From Agrococcus jejuensis (GTDB lineage Bacteria; Actinomycetota; Actinomycetes; Actinomycetales; Microbacteriaceae), in contig NZ_LT629695.1 in assembly GCF_900099705.1 (NCBI RefSeq), forward strand, positions 496,001 to 560,000: a stretch of DNA of 64,000 nt. The letters are read 5' to 3'. The position numbers were made by a program, and so were the translations under genes. The first letter of the stretch is position 1. The number at the start of each line of letters is the position of its first letter. The notes under the pieces were generated by a model. The model did no database searches, was not told where the DNA came from, and was given only the letters and a program-made list of their open reading frames with translations. This document shows positions 1-8,621 of the stretch, one piece after another.

Positions 1-347
1 GCGTCGGTGCGCACGTCGCCGAGCTGCACGGAGCCGCCGAGGTACGTCACGGGGCTCATGTAGCGGATGTCGTACCGCTCGGCGATCGCCTCGGCCTCCT
101 CGACGAGCGCGTCGGCGTCGATCGGGTCGCCCTCGAGCGAGTACGCCGAGAAGCCGAACGTCGCGGGACGTCCCGACGACTGCTCCATCGACTCGATCGA
201 CGTCTGCCGCACGATGTCGCCCATCGCGACCGACGCCGTGAGGGCCGCGACCGCGACGGCGACGCCGACGAGGCTCAGCATCACGCGCACGCGGTGGATG
301 CGCAGCTGCGCGACCGCCTCGACGAACGTCGCTGCGATCACCCTCAT
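1..347 (-). CDS. ABC exporter permease, FtsX/MacB type (N-terminal part, cut by window edge)
   Basis: The first 115 residues are visible; the rest lies left of the window. The protein starts MRVIAATFVEAV and has one strong hydrophobic helix (about residues 21-45), then an extracytoplasmic stretch, as in MacB/FtsX-like permeases whose periplasmic domain follows the first helix. The ATG overlaps the TGA of the ATPase gene by 4 nt (ATGA), so it is the last visible member of an adaptor-ATPase-permease operon. By family it would form the membrane channel of a mechanotransmission-type exporter. The substrate cannot be told from sequence. Confidence 0.85.
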   Translation of the reverse strand, partial: MRVIAATFVEAVAQLRIHRVRVMLSLVGVAVAVAALTASVAMGDIVRQTSIESMEQSSGRPATFGFSAYSLEGDPIDADALVEEAEAIAERYDIRYMSPVTYLGGSVQLGDVRTD

Positions 348-1048
348 GCGGCGACCTCCGCGACCTGCTCGGCCGGCGACAGCACGCCGGCATCGAGGCG
401 GTGCATGCGCTCGGCGCGCGCCGCGACGTTGACGTCGTGCGTGATCGTGACGAGCGCCGCCTGCGAGTCGCGCGCCACGGACTCGAGCAGATCCATGATC
501 TGGGCGCCCGTCTCGAGGTCGAGGGCGCCCGTGGGCTCGTCGGCGAGGATGAGGCGCGGCGAGCGCACGAGCGCACGAGCGATCGCGACGCGCTGCTGCT
601 CGCCGCCCGACAGCGTCGTCACCTGCGAGTCGGCGCGGTGGCCGAGCGAGACGCGGTCGAGCATGTCGCGCGCGAGCCGATCGCGACGCCAGAAGTGCGT
701 GCCCGAGCCGTACAGCAGCGGCATCTGCACGTTCTCGAGCGCCGTGAGCCCCTCGATGAGGTGGAACTGCTGGAAGACGAACCCGACCGCGAGGGCCCGG
801 AGCCGGTCTCGACGGCGCGCGGACATGAGCAGCACGGGCTCGTCGTCGAAGCGCATCCTGCCGGTCGTCGGCTGGTCGAGCAGGCCGAGGATGTTGAGCA
901 GGGTCGACTTGCCCGAGCCCGACCGGCCCACGATCGAGACGCGATCGCCCGCATCCACCTCGAGGTCGATGCCGCGCAGGATCTGCAGCGGCGGCGCGTC
1001 GGGCAGGGCGACGTGGCGCGTGACGCCCTCGAGCGACAGCAGCGTCAC
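344..1048 (-). CDS. ABC transporter ATP-binding protein, MacB/LolD family
   Basis: A 234-residue nucleotide-binding subunit. Visible motifs are Walker A (GRSGSGKST, about residues 38-46), the signature LSGGEQQR, Walker B (LILADEPTGALD) and the switch histidine (TITHD). DEPTGALD is typical of the LolD/MacB/FtsE-like group. The GTG start overlaps the stop of the upstream adaptor gene by 4 nt (GTGA), and its own stop overlaps the permease start. It energises the exporter formed with the neighbouring permease and adaptor. A longer upstream reading in this frame is Arg-rich shadow sequence of the adaptor gene and was not used. Confidence 0.93.
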   Translation of the reverse strand: MTLLSLEGVTRHVALPDAPPLQILRGIDLEVDAGDRVSIVGRSGSGKSTLLNILGLLDQPTTGRMRFDDEPVLLMSARRRDRLRALAVGFVFQQFHLIEGLTALENVQMPLLYGSGTHFWRRDRLARDMLDRVSLGHRADSQVTTLSGGEQQRVAIARALVRSPRLILADEPTGALDLETGAQIMDLLESVARDSQAALVTITHDVNVAARAERMHRLDAGVLSPAEQVAEVAA

Positions 1049-2232
1049 GGCACGACCTCGCCGCACGCGATCGGGTCGTACGTCATCGACATGGGGTCGG
1101 CGCACGGGTCGTCGAGCGGCTCGCCGCCCGGCACGAACTGCATGACCTGCTCGCCGTCGGCGAGGCCGCTGCGGATCTCGATGACCTGGCCGTCGGTGAG
1201 GCCCAGCTCGACCTGCACCTCCTCCTGCGCGCCGTCGGCGCCGATGCGCACGACGCGGCCGGTGTCGGCGCTGCCGAGCACCGCGGTCGTCGGCAGCGTG
1301 AGCACGTTCTCGGCGACGCCGCCCGCGATCGTCACGTCGGCCGCGAGGCCCGAGAAGACGCGCACCTCGGCGGGCACCTGGCAGCGTGCCGTCGCCGTCG
1401 AGACGCCGGCCGACCCCTCGCCGCCGGGCGTGCCGCCGCCCGAGCCCGTCGACGGCTGCAGCACCTGCAGGCCCGTGCACGTGAACGGCGCGGGGCCGCC
1501 GGGGATCTGCACCTGCGCCTCGGTCGGCTGCGTCGTGAGGCGGTACTGCTCCTGCGCCGTGAGCGGCGCGTCGACGTGGAACGTCGCCGGCTGGACCGAG
1601 CCCGTCTCGGTGCCCACCTGCAGCTCCTGGTTCAGCAGCACCTCGAAGCCCGTCAGCACGCCCGCCGCGGGCGACGTGATCGTGAAGAGCCGCACCGTCG
1701 GGGCCGGCAGCGATCCGTCGGCGTTCGGCTGCGTCGGCTGCGTCTCGACGCGCACGACGTACAGCTCGCTGCCCGCCGAGACGCCCTGGCCGTTCGACGC
1801 GAGGATGCGCGACACCGTGCCGGTCTGCGTCGAGCGCACCGCCACGGCGTCGTCGGGCAGCACCTGGCCCGTCAGCGACAGGTCGTTGCGCACCGTGCCG
1901 ACGGTGGCGGCGACGAGCGGCTCCTCCATCGACGCCGTCGGCGGCAGGTCGACGCCCGCCTCCGACGCCGACGCGTCGGGGAAGAACGCGACCTTCACGA
2001 GCGCGACGGCGATGACGGCGAAGACCGCGAGGCGCAGCACGGGCCACACGACCGTGCGCCACACGCCCGGCCCGCGCGACTGCCGCTCGGCCCGCTTCGA
2101 GGCCTTGCGCTCTGCGGCCTCGAGGCGGCGCTGGGCCGCGGCGGCCCGGCGATCGTCGGCCGCGTGCTGCGGCCGGTCCTCGGGCGTCGTCGCCCCATCC
2201 GCCTCGTCGATCCGACCGTCGTCAGCGCTCAT
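1045..2232 (-). CDS. Membrane-fusion (HlyD/MacA-like) adaptor of the ABC exporter
   Basis: A 395-residue protein with a charged, Ala/Arg-rich cytoplasmic N-terminus, one transmembrane helix (about residues 62-84), then beta-rich segments typical of adaptor proteins: a lipoyl-like half with TGTVSRILASNGQGVSAG and a C-terminal barrel-like part with VELGLTDGQVIEIRSGLADGEQV, the usual end of MacA-type adaptors. No coiled-coil hairpin is obvious, as in many Gram-positive members. First gene of the exporter operon. Two Cys pairs (around FTCTG and ARCQV, and near DPCADP) might form disulfides outside the membrane; that is inference. Confidence 0.85.
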   Translation of the reverse strand: MSADDGRIDEADGATTPEDRPQHAADDRRAAAAQRRLEAAERKASKRAERQSRGPGVWRTVVWPVLRLAVFAVIAVALVKVAFFPDASASEAGVDLPPTASMEEPLVAATVGTVRNDLSLTGQVLPDDAVAVRSTQTGTVSRILASNGQGVSAGSELYVVRVETQPTQPNADGSLPAPTVRLFTITSPAAGVLTGFEVLLNQELQVGTETGSVQPATFHVDAPLTAQEQYRLTTQPTEAQVQIPGGPAPFTCTGLQVLQPSTGSGGGTPGGEGSAGVSTATARCQVPAEVRVFSGLAADVTIAGGVAENVLTLPTTAVLGSADTGRVVRIGADGAQEEVQVELGLTDGQVIEIRSGLADGEQVMQFVPGGEPLDDPCADPMSMTYDPIACGEVVP

Positions 2233-2236
2233 GCTC

Positions 2237-2279
2237 GCCTCGCTCCTGGCACGCGCGTTCGGCGGGCCAGGAGCGAGGC
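2237..2279 (-). terminator. Hairpin downstream of rnj
   Basis: A perfect 14-bp stem (2237-2250 with 2266-2279) with a 15-nt loop lies about 70 bp past the rnj stop and just before the adaptor start. There is no T-run, which is common for actinobacterial terminators. Likely ends the dapA-rnj transcript. Confidence 0.6.
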
Positions 2280-2349
2280 TATGGGCGCGCCCTGCGAGCC
2301 CGCCTCATCCGTACGGACGAGAACGGGTCACGCTTCGGTCACGGCCGGG

Positions 2350-4023
2350 TCAGGCCTCGATGACGACGGGCACGATCATCGGCCGGCGGCGGATGCGCGT
2401 GCCCACCCAGCGACCGACGGTGCGGCGCACGGTCTGCGAGAACTGGTGCGTGTCGCGCACGCCCTGGCCGGCGGCCTCCTCGAGCGCCTTCACGATCTTC
2501 GGGCGGATCTCGTCGAAGATCGAGTCGTCCTCGGCGAAGCCGCGCGCGTGGATCTCGGGGCCGACGACGCACTTGCCCGTCTGGGTCTCGATCGCGACGA
2601 AGATCGAGATGAAGCCCTCCTCGGCGAGGGTGCGGCGGTCCTTGAGGTCGGCGTCGTCGAGGCGACCCACCGACGAGCCGTCGACGTAGACGAAGCCGAT
2701 CTCGACCTGGCCGGCGACGCGGATGTCGCCGTCCTTCATGTCCCAGACGGTGCCGTTCTCGCCGACGAACGCACGCTCGGTCGGCACGCCCGTCTGGCGC
2801 GCGAGCGACGCGGCCGCGTGCAGGTGGCGGAACTCGCCGTGCACGGGGATGACGTTGCGCGGGCCGAGGATGTTGTAGCAGTACAGGAGCTCGCCGGCCG
2901 AGGCGTGGCCCGAGACGTGCACCTTGGCGTTGCCCTTGTGCACCACGTTGGCGCCGAGCTTCATGAGGCCGTTGATGACGCGGTAGACGGCGTTCTCGTT
3001 GCCCGGGATGAGGCTCGACGCGAGGATGACGGTGTCGCGCTCCCCCACCACGATCTGGTGCTCGCCGTTCGCGATGCGCGACAGCACGGCCATGGGCTCG
3101 CCCTGCGAGCCCGTCGACATGAAGACGATCTTCGACTCGGGCAGGTCGTGCGCCTTCTTGGCGTCGATGAGCACGCCCTCGGGCACCGTGAGGTAGCCGA
3201 GGTCGGCGGCGATGCCCATGTTGCGCACCATCGAGCGCCCCATGAACGCGACGCGGCGGCCGTGCGCGTGGGCGGCGTCGAGCACCTGCTGCACGCGGTG
3301 CACGTGGCTCGAGAACGACGCCACGACGACCTTGCCCTGGGTCGCGGCGATGACCTGCTCGAGCACGGGGCCGATGCCCCGCTCGGGCGCGGTGAAGCCC
3401 GGCACGTCGGCGTTCGTCGAGTCGACGAGGAACGCATCCACGCCCTCCTCGCCGAGGCGGGCGAACGCGCGGAGGTCGGTGATGCGGTCGTCGAGCGGCA
3501 GCTGGTCCATCTTGAAGTCGCCCGTCACGAGCGCCATGCCGGCCTTCGTGCGGATCGCGACGGCCAGCGCGTCCGGGATCGAGTGGTTCACGGCGACGAA
3601 CTCGAGGCCGAACGGCCCGAGCTGCTCGGTCTCGCCCTCGCGCACCGTGTGCGTGTAGGGCTTGATGCGGTGCTCCTTGAGCTTCGCCTCGACGAGCGCG
3701 AGCGTGAGCTGCGAGCCGATGAGCGGGATGTCCTGGCGCAGCTTCAGCAGGTACGGCACGGCGCCGATGTGGTCCTCGTGACCGTGCGTGAGCACGACGG
3801 CCTCGACGTCGTCGAGGCGGTCTCGGATGGGTCCGAAGTCGGGCAGGATCAGGTCGACGCCCGGCTGGTGCTCCTCGGGGAAGAGCACGCCGCAGTCGAC
3901 GATGAGCAGACGACCGTCGATCTCGAAGACCGTCATGTTGCGGCCGACCTCGCCGAGGCCGCCGAGCGGGATGATGCGAAGGGTGCCGGGCTCGAGCGGA
4001 GCCGGCTGTGCGATGGCCGTCAT
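2350..4023 (-). CDS. rnj: Ribonuclease J
   Basis: A 557-residue metallo-beta-lactamase/beta-CASP ribonuclease. The metal-binding motif HGHEDH sits at residues 80-85, after the LGGLGEVGRN start block common to RNase J. Further motifs are GDFKMD, DSTNAD, and the beta-CASP segment with STGSQGEP and HVSGHAS. RNase J has 5'-3' exo- and endonuclease activity in mRNA decay and rRNA maturation in the cytoplasm. The start ATG at 4023 was chosen over an upstream one because GAGGAGG lies just before it and the family begins here. It follows dapA by 16 bp, a conserved actinobacterial pairing. Confidence 0.97.
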   Translation of the reverse strand: MTAIAQPAPLEPGTLRIIPLGGLGEVGRNMTVFEIDGRLLIVDCGVLFPEEHQPGVDLILPDFGPIRDRLDDVEAVVLTHGHEDHIGAVPYLLKLRQDIPLIGSQLTLALVEAKLKEHRIKPYTHTVREGETEQLGPFGLEFVAVNHSIPDALAVAIRTKAGMALVTGDFKMDQLPLDDRITDLRAFARLGEEGVDAFLVDSTNADVPGFTAPERGIGPVLEQVIAATQGKVVVASFSSHVHRVQQVLDAAHAHGRRVAFMGRSMVRNMGIAADLGYLTVPEGVLIDAKKAHDLPESKIVFMSTGSQGEPMAVLSRIANGEHQIVVGERDTVILASSLIPGNENAVYRVINGLMKLGANVVHKGNAKVHVSGHASAGELLYCYNILGPRNVIPVHGEFRHLHAAASLARQTGVPTERAFVGENGTVWDMKDGDIRVAGQVEIGFVYVDGSSVGRLDDADLKDRRTLAEEGFISIFVAIETQTGKCVVGPEIHARGFAEDDSIFDEIRPKIVKALEEAAGQGVRDTHQFSQTVRRTVGRWVGTRIRRRPMIVPVVIEA

Positions 4024-4039
4024 GGGCCTCCTCGTGGTG

Positions 4040-5011
4040 TCAGCGCGTCGTGCCGTGGACCTTCGGCAGCGCGCCACCCGCAGCCGCGTTCCGGTCGGGC
4101 CGGAAGCGGGAGAGGTCGAGGCCGTCGATGTCGCGCACCAGCGCGATCTCGTCCTCGATGAGCGCTGCCTCGGAGTCCTCGGGACCGACGAGCGGCAGGC
4201 GCACGCGCGGCGAGCCGATGCGGCCGAGCGCGTGCAGGATGTACTTGGTCGCGACCGTGCCAGGCACGTGCGTCATGGTCGCTCGCACGAGCGGCTCGAG
4301 CGCCTTGTGCTGCGCCTGCGCGGTGTGCAGGTCGCCGGCGTTCACGGCGTCGATGATCGTGCGGTAGGGGCGTGGGGCGATGTTCGCCGTCACGCCGATG
4401 AGTCCCACGGCGCCCACCGCCAGGTGCGGCAGCACCATGGCGTCGTCGCCGGAGAAGTAGAGCAGGTCGGTCTGGTTGAGCACGCGGCTCACCTCGGCGA
4501 GGTCGCCCTTGGCGTCCTTCACGGCGAGGATGTTCGGGTGCTTCGCGGCGCGCAGGATCGTCTCGTACCGGATCGGCACGCCGGTGCGGCCGGGGATGTC
4601 GTAGAGGATGACGGGCAGGTCGGTCGCGTCCGCGATCATGCGGAAGTGCGTGAGCAGGCCCGCCTGCGTCGGCTTGTTGTAGTAGGGGGTCACGATCATG
4701 ACGCCGTCGGCGCCGGCCTGCTCGGCCTGGCGGTACAGGTCGATCGCGTGGGCGGTCTCGTTCGAGCCACCGCCCTGGATGATCTTCGCCCGGTTGCCGG
4801 CCACCGACTTCGCGACCTCGACGAGCTTGATCTTCTCGGGGTCGGTGAGCGTCGACGTCTCGCCGGTGGTGCCCGAGACGACGATGCCGTCGGCACCCTG
4901 GGTCACGACGTCGTCGATGAGTCGCTCGACGCCCGGCCAGTCGACCTCTCCGTCGGCCTGCAGCGGCGTGACGAGGGCGACCAGGACCTGGCCGAAGGGG
5001 TTGTGGATCAC
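4040..5011 (-). CDS. dapA: 4-hydroxy-tetrahydrodipicolinate synthase
   Basis: 323 residues. It condenses pyruvate with aspartate semialdehyde, the first committed step of DAP/lysine synthesis. The Schiff-base lysine is K165 (ILAVKDAKG); Y137 (LYDIPGRTG) and the TT pair T48-T49 (SGTTGE) complete the family catalytic set. The GTG at 5011 is preferred over the GTG at 5017 because a TAGCCT hexamer lies 7 nt upstream and no ribosome binding site is present, as for leaderless genes elsewhere in the window. Likely co-transcribed with rnj; a GNAT gene diverges from it. Confidence 0.96.
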   Translation of the reverse strand: MIHNPFGQVLVALVTPLQADGEVDWPGVERLIDDVVTQGADGIVVSGTTGETSTLTDPEKIKLVEVAKSVAGNRAKIIQGGGSNETAHAIDLYRQAEQAGADGVMIVTPYYNKPTQAGLLTHFRMIADATDLPVILYDIPGRTGVPIRYETILRAAKHPNILAVKDAKGDLAEVSRVLNQTDLLYFSGDDAMVLPHLAVGAVGLIGVTANIAPRPYRTIIDAVNAGDLHTAQAQHKALEPLVRATMTHVPGTVATKYILHALGRIGSPRVRLPLVGPEDSEAALIEDEIALVRDIDGLDLSRFRPDRNAAAGGALPKVHGTTR

Positions 5012-5018
5012 GCCCACC

Positions 5019-5024
5019 AGGCTA
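5019..5024 (-). promoter_or_regulatory. -10 element of dapA
   Basis: TAGCCT on the minus strand, 7 nt before the GTG at 5011, without a Shine-Dalgarno sequence: a leaderless pattern. Only 7 bp separate it from the divergent -10 at 5032. Confidence 0.6.
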
Positions 5025-5031
5025 TCGCGGG

Positions 5032-5037
5032 TAGCGT
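5032..5037 (+). promoter_or_regulatory. -10 element of the GNAT gene at 5044
   Basis: TAGCGT ends 6 nt before the ATG at 5044; leaderless pattern, back to back with the dapA promoter. Confidence 0.6.
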
Positions 5038-5043
5038 CGCCGC

Positions 5044-5562
5044 ATGATCGCCCTCGTGCTGCCCGCTCACGACCGCCGCGACTCGTGGCTCGAGAGCGTG
5101 CGGGAGTTCGCCGGCGCGACGCTGCACGGCTACGCGACGTTCGGCTTCGAGGCGGATGCGCTGGCCGATTCGGCGACGTTCGACCGTTGGCTCGCGCGCG
5201 AGGTGGCGCAGCGCACGGAGGGGCAGGACGGCTTCGTGCCCGCGACGGTGTTCTGGATCGTCGACGACGCCGCGCCGGAGCGCGTGCTCGGGTCGATTCA
5301 CCTGCGCCACGAGCTGAACGACTGGCTGCTCGCCGACGGCGGGCACGTCGGATACGGCATCCGCCCGTCGGCACGCGGCCGGGGCGTCGCGACCGCGGCG
5401 CTCGCGCTCGTGATCGACGAGGCTCGTGTCATGGGCATCGACCGGCTGCTGCTCATCTGCGACGCCGACAACCCGGCGTCGCGCGCCACGATCGTCGCCG
5501 CCGGCGGCGAGCTCGAGGACGTGCGCGGCGCGTACGAGCGGTACTGGATCAGGCTGACGTGA
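5044..5562 (+). CDS. GNAT-family N-acetyltransferase
   Basis: 172 residues with the acetyl-CoA binding core: a beta-bulge strand GYGIRPSARGRGVATAAL (the Q/RxxGxG/A loop is RGRGVA, about residues 115-120) followed by DADNPASRATIVAAGG, the C-terminal signature of ribosomal-protein or amino-acid acetylating GNATs. The substrate is unknown. It is encoded against its neighbours, between the thyA-folA and dapA-rnj units, and its last 14 nt overlap the 3' end of folA on the other strand. The start follows from the TAGCGT hexamer 6 nt upstream. Confidence 0.85.
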   Translation: MIALVLPAHDRRDSWLESVREFAGATLHGYATFGFEADALADSATFDRWLAREVAQRTEGQDGFVPATVFWIVDDAAPERVLGSIHLRHELNDWLLADGGHVGYGIRPSARGRGVATAALALVIDEARVMGIDRLLLICDADNPASRATIVAAGGELEDVRGAYERYWIRLT

Positions 5563-6079
5563 CGCGCGTGAGCGTGCGGAAGCGGTAGCGCAGGCCACCC
5601 TTCGACTCGTGCCAGCCGTCGACGGGGTCGAGCACGAGGGTGGCCCACTCGGGGCCGAGGTCGGGTGCGGTCGTGTCGCCATCGAGGGACGCGTCGATCT
5701 CGGTCAGCTCGATCGTGTCGGCGAGCGCGAGCGCCTGCCGGTAGACCTGGCCGCCGCCGATGATCCAGATCGTCTCGGCGTCGTCCTCCTCGGCGACGAT
5801 CCGCGCCACCTCGAGTGCGGTCTCGAGCGTCGCGACGACCGTCGCGCCCTGCGCCTCGTACGACGCGTCGCGCGAGATGACGACGTTCGTGCGGCCCGGC
5901 AGGGGCCTTGGCGGCGTGCCGAACGACTCCCACGTGCGGCGCCCCATGACGACGGGCGAGCCGAGCGTGATGCGCTTGAACCGCTGCAGGTCCTCGGGCA
6001 GCCGCCACGGCATGTCGCCCCCCGCGCCGATGACGTGGTCGTGGGCCTCGGCCCAGATGAGGCCGACTCGCTGGGTCAC
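5549..6079 (-). CDS. folA: Dihydrofolate reductase
   Basis: 176 residues. It reduces dihydrofolate with NADPH, regenerating the tetrahydrofolate that ThyA oxidises. Recognisable are the N-terminal IWAEAHDHVIG block, the substrate loop MPWRLPED with the acidic catalytic residue D30, VVMGRRTWES, and the NADPH motif IWIIGGGQVY. The GTG start lies 8 bp after the thyA stop, so the two are probably translated from one mRNA. Its 3' end overlaps the convergent GNAT gene by 14 bp. A much longer reading of this frame upstream is thyA shadow sequence. Confidence 0.95.
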   Translation of the reverse strand: MTQRVGLIWAEAHDHVIGAGGDMPWRLPEDLQRFKRITLGSPVVMGRRTWESFGTPPRPLPGRTNVVISRDASYEAQGATVVATLETALEVARIVAEEDDAETIWIIGGGQVYRQALALADTIELTEIDASLDGDTTAPDLGPEWATLVLDPVDGWHESKGGLRYRFRTLTRVTSA

Positions 6080-6087
6080 GGTCGGCC

Positions 6088-6885
6088 TCAGACGGCGACG
6101 GGCGCCTTGATGCCCGGGTGGTGCTCGTAGCCGACGACCTCGATGTCGTCGTACTCGTAGTCGAGGATGCTGTCGGGCTTCCGGGCGAACCGCAGCGTGG
6201 GCAGCGCGAACGGCTCGCGGCTCAGCTGCCGCTCGACCTGCTCGACGTGGTTGTCGTAGATGTGGCAGTCGCCGCCCGTCCACACGAGCTCGCCCACCTC
6301 GAGGCCCGTCTGCTGCGCGAGCATGTGCGTGAGCAGCGCGTACGAGGCGATGTTGAACGGCACCCCGAGGAACATGTCCGCCGAGCGCTGGTAGATCTGC
6401 AGCGACAGACGACCGTCGGCGACGAAGACCTGGAAGAACGCGTGGCACGGCGCGAGCGCCATCGACGGGATGTCGGCCGGGTTCCACGCCGAGACGATGA
6501 GCCTGCGCGAGTCGGGGTTCGAGCGGATCTGCTCGACGAGCTCGGAGAGCTGGTCGATCGACTCGCCCGACGGCGTCGGCCACGAGCGCCACTGCACGCC
6601 GTACACGGGGCCGAGGTCGCCGTCGGCGTCCGCCCACTCGTCCCAGATCGTCACGCCGCGCTCCTGCAGCCACCGCACGTTCGAGTCGCCGCGCAGGAAC
6701 CACAGCAGCTCGAGCGCCACCGACTTGAAGTGCACGCGCTTCGTCGTGACGAGCGGGAAGCCCTCGGCGAGGTCGTAGCGGAGCTGACGGCCGAACACGC
6801 TGCGCGTGCCGGTGCCGGTGCGGTCGCCCTTCGCGACGCCGTTCGCGAGGACGTCGGCGAGCAGGGTCTCGTAGGGCTGGCTCAT
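6088..6885 (-). CDS. thyA: Thymidylate synthase (ThyA type)
   Basis: 265 residues. It methylates dUMP to dTMP with methylene-tetrahydrofolate. The nucleophile is C147 (LAPCHAFFQ); other signatures are RTGTGT, the phosphate-binding RR pair ([12 protein letters not shown]), [18 protein letters not shown] and the C-terminal KAPVAV. The length matches the E. coli-type enzyme. Encoded directly upstream of folA; a conserved membrane protein and dapB precede it. Since a ThyA is present, the flavin-dependent ThyX often linked to dapB in actinobacteria is replaced here. Confidence 0.97.
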   Translation of the reverse strand: MSQPYETLLADVLANGVAKGDRTGTGTRSVFGRQLRYDLAEGFPLVTTKRVHFKSVALELLWFLRGDSNVRWLQERGVTIWDEWADADGDLGPVYGVQWRSWPTPSGESIDQLSELVEQIRSNPDSRRLIVSAWNPADIPSMALAPCHAFFQVFVADGRLSLQIYQRSADMFLGVPFNIASYALLTHMLAQQTGLEVGELVWTGGDCHIYDNHVEQVERQLSREPFALPTLRFARKPDSILDYEYDDIEVVGYEHHPGIKAPVAV

Positions 6886-6935
6886 GATGGCTCCCAGTGT
6901 GGCACCGACGCCCGACGCTCGGTCGCGACGCGCCC

Positions 6936-7367
6936 TCAGGCGCGGCTGAGGCGGATCGCCTCGCGCGCCGCCTTGCGCGCACGGCGACGGTCGCGGGCGG
7001 CGTCGTACGCCATCGAGAGGCGCAGCCACGACTCCCACGACTCGGGATGCGCCTCGACGTCGGCCTTCGCGACGGGGAACGCCTCGTCGGCCGCATCCTT
7101 GTCGGCCCGTCCGCTCGGTGCCTTCGGCAGCGGCGTCGGCATGCCGCCCGCCGCATCCAGCCGCCGCACGAGCCGATCGAGTTGCACGCCGAACACGAGC
7201 TCGGTCACGAGCGCCCACGCGCCGATGCCCGCGAGCACCACGAGCGCGATGCCGAGCCCGATGCCGAGCGGCTCGCCGCTGCCCATGAGCTGCACGGCCC
7301 ACGAGCCGGCGAGGCCGATGTAGAGCGCCAGGACGGCGCCCATGACCCACGCGAACGCGCGGCTCAC
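6936..7367 (-). CDS. Conserved membrane protein of unknown function
   Basis: 143 residues with two hydrophobic helices (about 8-28 and 36-59), then a cytosolic, charged tail with a helical, TPR-like segment ([34 protein letters not shown] spans roughly residues 110-143). Its ATG overlaps the dapB stop by 4 nt, so it is translated with dapB. I do not recognise a family. Position between dapB and thyA suggests a housekeeping rather than an acquired gene; function unknown. Confidence 0.75.
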   Translation of the reverse strand: MSRAFAWVMGAVLALYIGLAGSWAVQLMGSGEPLGIGLGIALVVLAGIGAWALVTELVFGVQLDRLVRRLDAAGGMPTPLPKAPSGRADKDAADEAFPVAKADVEAHPESWESWLRLSMAYDAARDRRRARKAAREAIRLSRA

Positions 7368-8068
7368 GCGGGTGCCTGCAGGCCGAGGAGGTCGTCGAGG
7401 CCCACGACGACGCCCGCGGGCGCCGCGGCGCGCAGCGCGAGCAGGATGCCGGCGGCGTACGCGTCGTGCCCGAGCGTGTCGTGGCGGATCGTGAGGGTCT
7501 CGCCCGTGCCGCCGAGGATGACCTCCTGGCGCGCGCTCACGCCCGGCAGGCGCAGCGCATGCACGGGGATGCCGGCCACGAGCGTGCCGCGACCCGGCTC
7601 GTCGGGCGTCGGCGCCACGACGGCGCGCACGGCGCCGATGGCCTCGGCCGTGCGCACGGCGGTGCCGCTCGGCGCATCCACCTTGCGCTCGTGGTGCGTC
7701 TCGACGATCTCGATCGCGCCGAGGTGGCGCGCCGCGATCGTCGCGAGATGCGTGCCGACGACCGAGCCGATCGAGAAGTTCGGCACGACGCGCACGCCCG
7801 TCGCGCCGGCGTCGCGCAGCGCGTCGACGCGCGCCGCGCTCCAGCCGCTCGTGCCGACGACGATCGGCACGCCCTGCGCGACCGCCGCGTCGACGATGCG
7901 CTCGGACGCGGCGAGGATCGTCGCGTCGAACGCGACGTCGACGTTCGCGAGCTCGAGGCCTCCCCGCGGGTCGAGCTCGACGACCTCGAGGTCGTCGGCC
8001 GAGTCGATGGCGGCAACGGCGGCGGCGCCGAGCCGTCCGCTCGCACCGAGGACGCCCACGCGCAGCAT
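7364..8068 (-). CDS. dapB: 4-hydroxy-tetrahydrodipicolinate reductase
   Basis: 234 residues. It is the NAD(P)H-dependent second step of DAP synthesis. The N-terminal nucleotide motif GxxGRLG is at residues 8-14 and the active-site segment [13 protein letters not shown] at 125-137, with the proton-donor histidine and lysine. It is slightly shorter than typical 245-270 residue homologues. A TAGGCT hexamer 6 nt before the ATG indicates a leaderless transcript. It works with DapA, encoded 3 kb away on the same strand. Confidence 0.95.
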   Translation of the reverse strand: MLRVGVLGASGRLGAAAVAAIDSADDLEVVELDPRGGLELANVDVAFDATILAASERIVDAAVAQGVPIVVGTSGWSAARVDALRDAGATGVRVVPNFSIGSVVGTHLATIAARHLGAIEIVETHHERKVDAPSGTAVRTAEAIGAVRAVVAPTPDEPGRGTLVAGIPVHALRLPGVSARQEVILGGTGETLTIRHDTLGHDAYAAGILLALRAAAPAGVVVGLDDLLGLQAPA

Positions 8069-8074
8069 GAGCCG

Positions 8075-8080
8075 AGCCTA
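8075..8080 (-). promoter_or_regulatory. -10 element of dapB
   Basis: TAGGCT, 6 nt before the dapB ATG; leaderless pattern. Faces the GNAT promoter at 8111. Confidence 0.6.
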
Positions 8081-8110
8081 CCGGCGCACGGTGGCCCGCC
8101 AGGACGGCGC

Positions 8111-8116
8111 TAGCGT
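8111..8116 (+). promoter_or_regulatory. -10 element of the GNAT gene at 8123
   Basis: TAGCGT, 6 nt before the GTG at 8123, no Shine-Dalgarno sequence. Confidence 0.6.
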
Positions 8117-8122
8117 GGCCAC

Positions 8123-8590
8123 GTGCTCACGCTCCACGACGCCTCCCCCGACGACGCCGACGCCCGCGCCCTGCTCGACGCGTACATCGCCGATCGGGTC
8201 GCGACCTGGGCCGACGACTCGCGGCCGTACCAGCCGAAGACGGCGCCGACCGAGCAGCTGACGCCCCCGAACGGCGCGCTGCTCGTCGCGCAGCTCGACG
8301 GCGCGCCCGTCGGCGTCGGCGGCGTGCGCCGCATCCCCTCCGACGAGGGCACGTGGTTCGAGGTCAAGCATCTCTTCGCCTCCCCCGCCGCGCGCGGCCA
8401 CGGCGTCGGCAAGACCCTGCTCGCCGCGCTCGAGCAGCGGGCGATCGCGCTGGGCGCGACCGACGTCGTGCTCGACACGAACGACTCCCTCGCAGCGGCA
8501 GGCGGCCTCTACCTCGCCGCGGGCTTCCAGCGCGTCGAGCCGTTCAACGACAACCCCAACGCGAACGCCTGGTTCCGCAAGCGCGTCTGA
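8123..8590 (+). CDS. GNAT-family N-acetyltransferase
   Basis: 155 residues. Core GNAT elements are visible: VKHLFASPAARGHGVGKTLLAALE (acetyl-CoA loop RGHGVG near residues 92-97) and a C-terminal strand ending GFQRVEPFNDNPNANAWFRKRV-like, where the aromatic/Asn-rich end resembles small-molecule acetyltransferases. The substrate is not predictable. GTG start, decided by the hexamer 6 nt upstream. Convergent with the histidine phosphatase gene, 31 bp apart, and divergent from dapB. Confidence 0.85.
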   Translation: MLTLHDASPDDADARALLDAYIADRVATWADDSRPYQPKTAPTEQLTPPNGALLVAQLDGAPVGVGGVRRIPSDEGTWFEVKHLFASPAARGHGVGKTLLAALEQRAIALGATDVVLDTNDSLAAAGGLYLAAGFQRVEPFNDNPNANAWFRKRV

Positions 8591-8598
8591 CGCTCGCG

Positions 8599-8614
8599 CG
8601 CCCGATCCCGGGCG
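8599..8614. terminator. Short hairpin between convergent genes
   Basis: CGCCCG / CGGGCG, a 6-bp stem with a 4-nt loop, in the 31-bp gap between the GNAT and phosphatase genes. Possible weak bidirectional terminator. Confidence 0.35.
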
Positions 8615-8621
8615 GATCCGG

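Noticed and set aside
344..2062. 572-codon frame including the ABC ATPase
   Set aside because: The first 338 codons are Arg-rich shadow of the adaptor gene; the ATPase starts at the GTG at 1048, which overlaps the adaptor stop.
1576..4161. Long plus-strand frame opposite the adaptor and rnj genes
   Set aside because: Composition (Arg, His, Asp, Val runs) and lack of motifs are those of antisense to high-GC genes; RNase J on the other strand is certain.
4981..5043. Lysine riboswitch or other leader upstream of dapA
   Set aside because: Only about 30 bp separate dapA from the divergent gene and the -10 is 7 nt from its start, so there is no room for a leader RNA.
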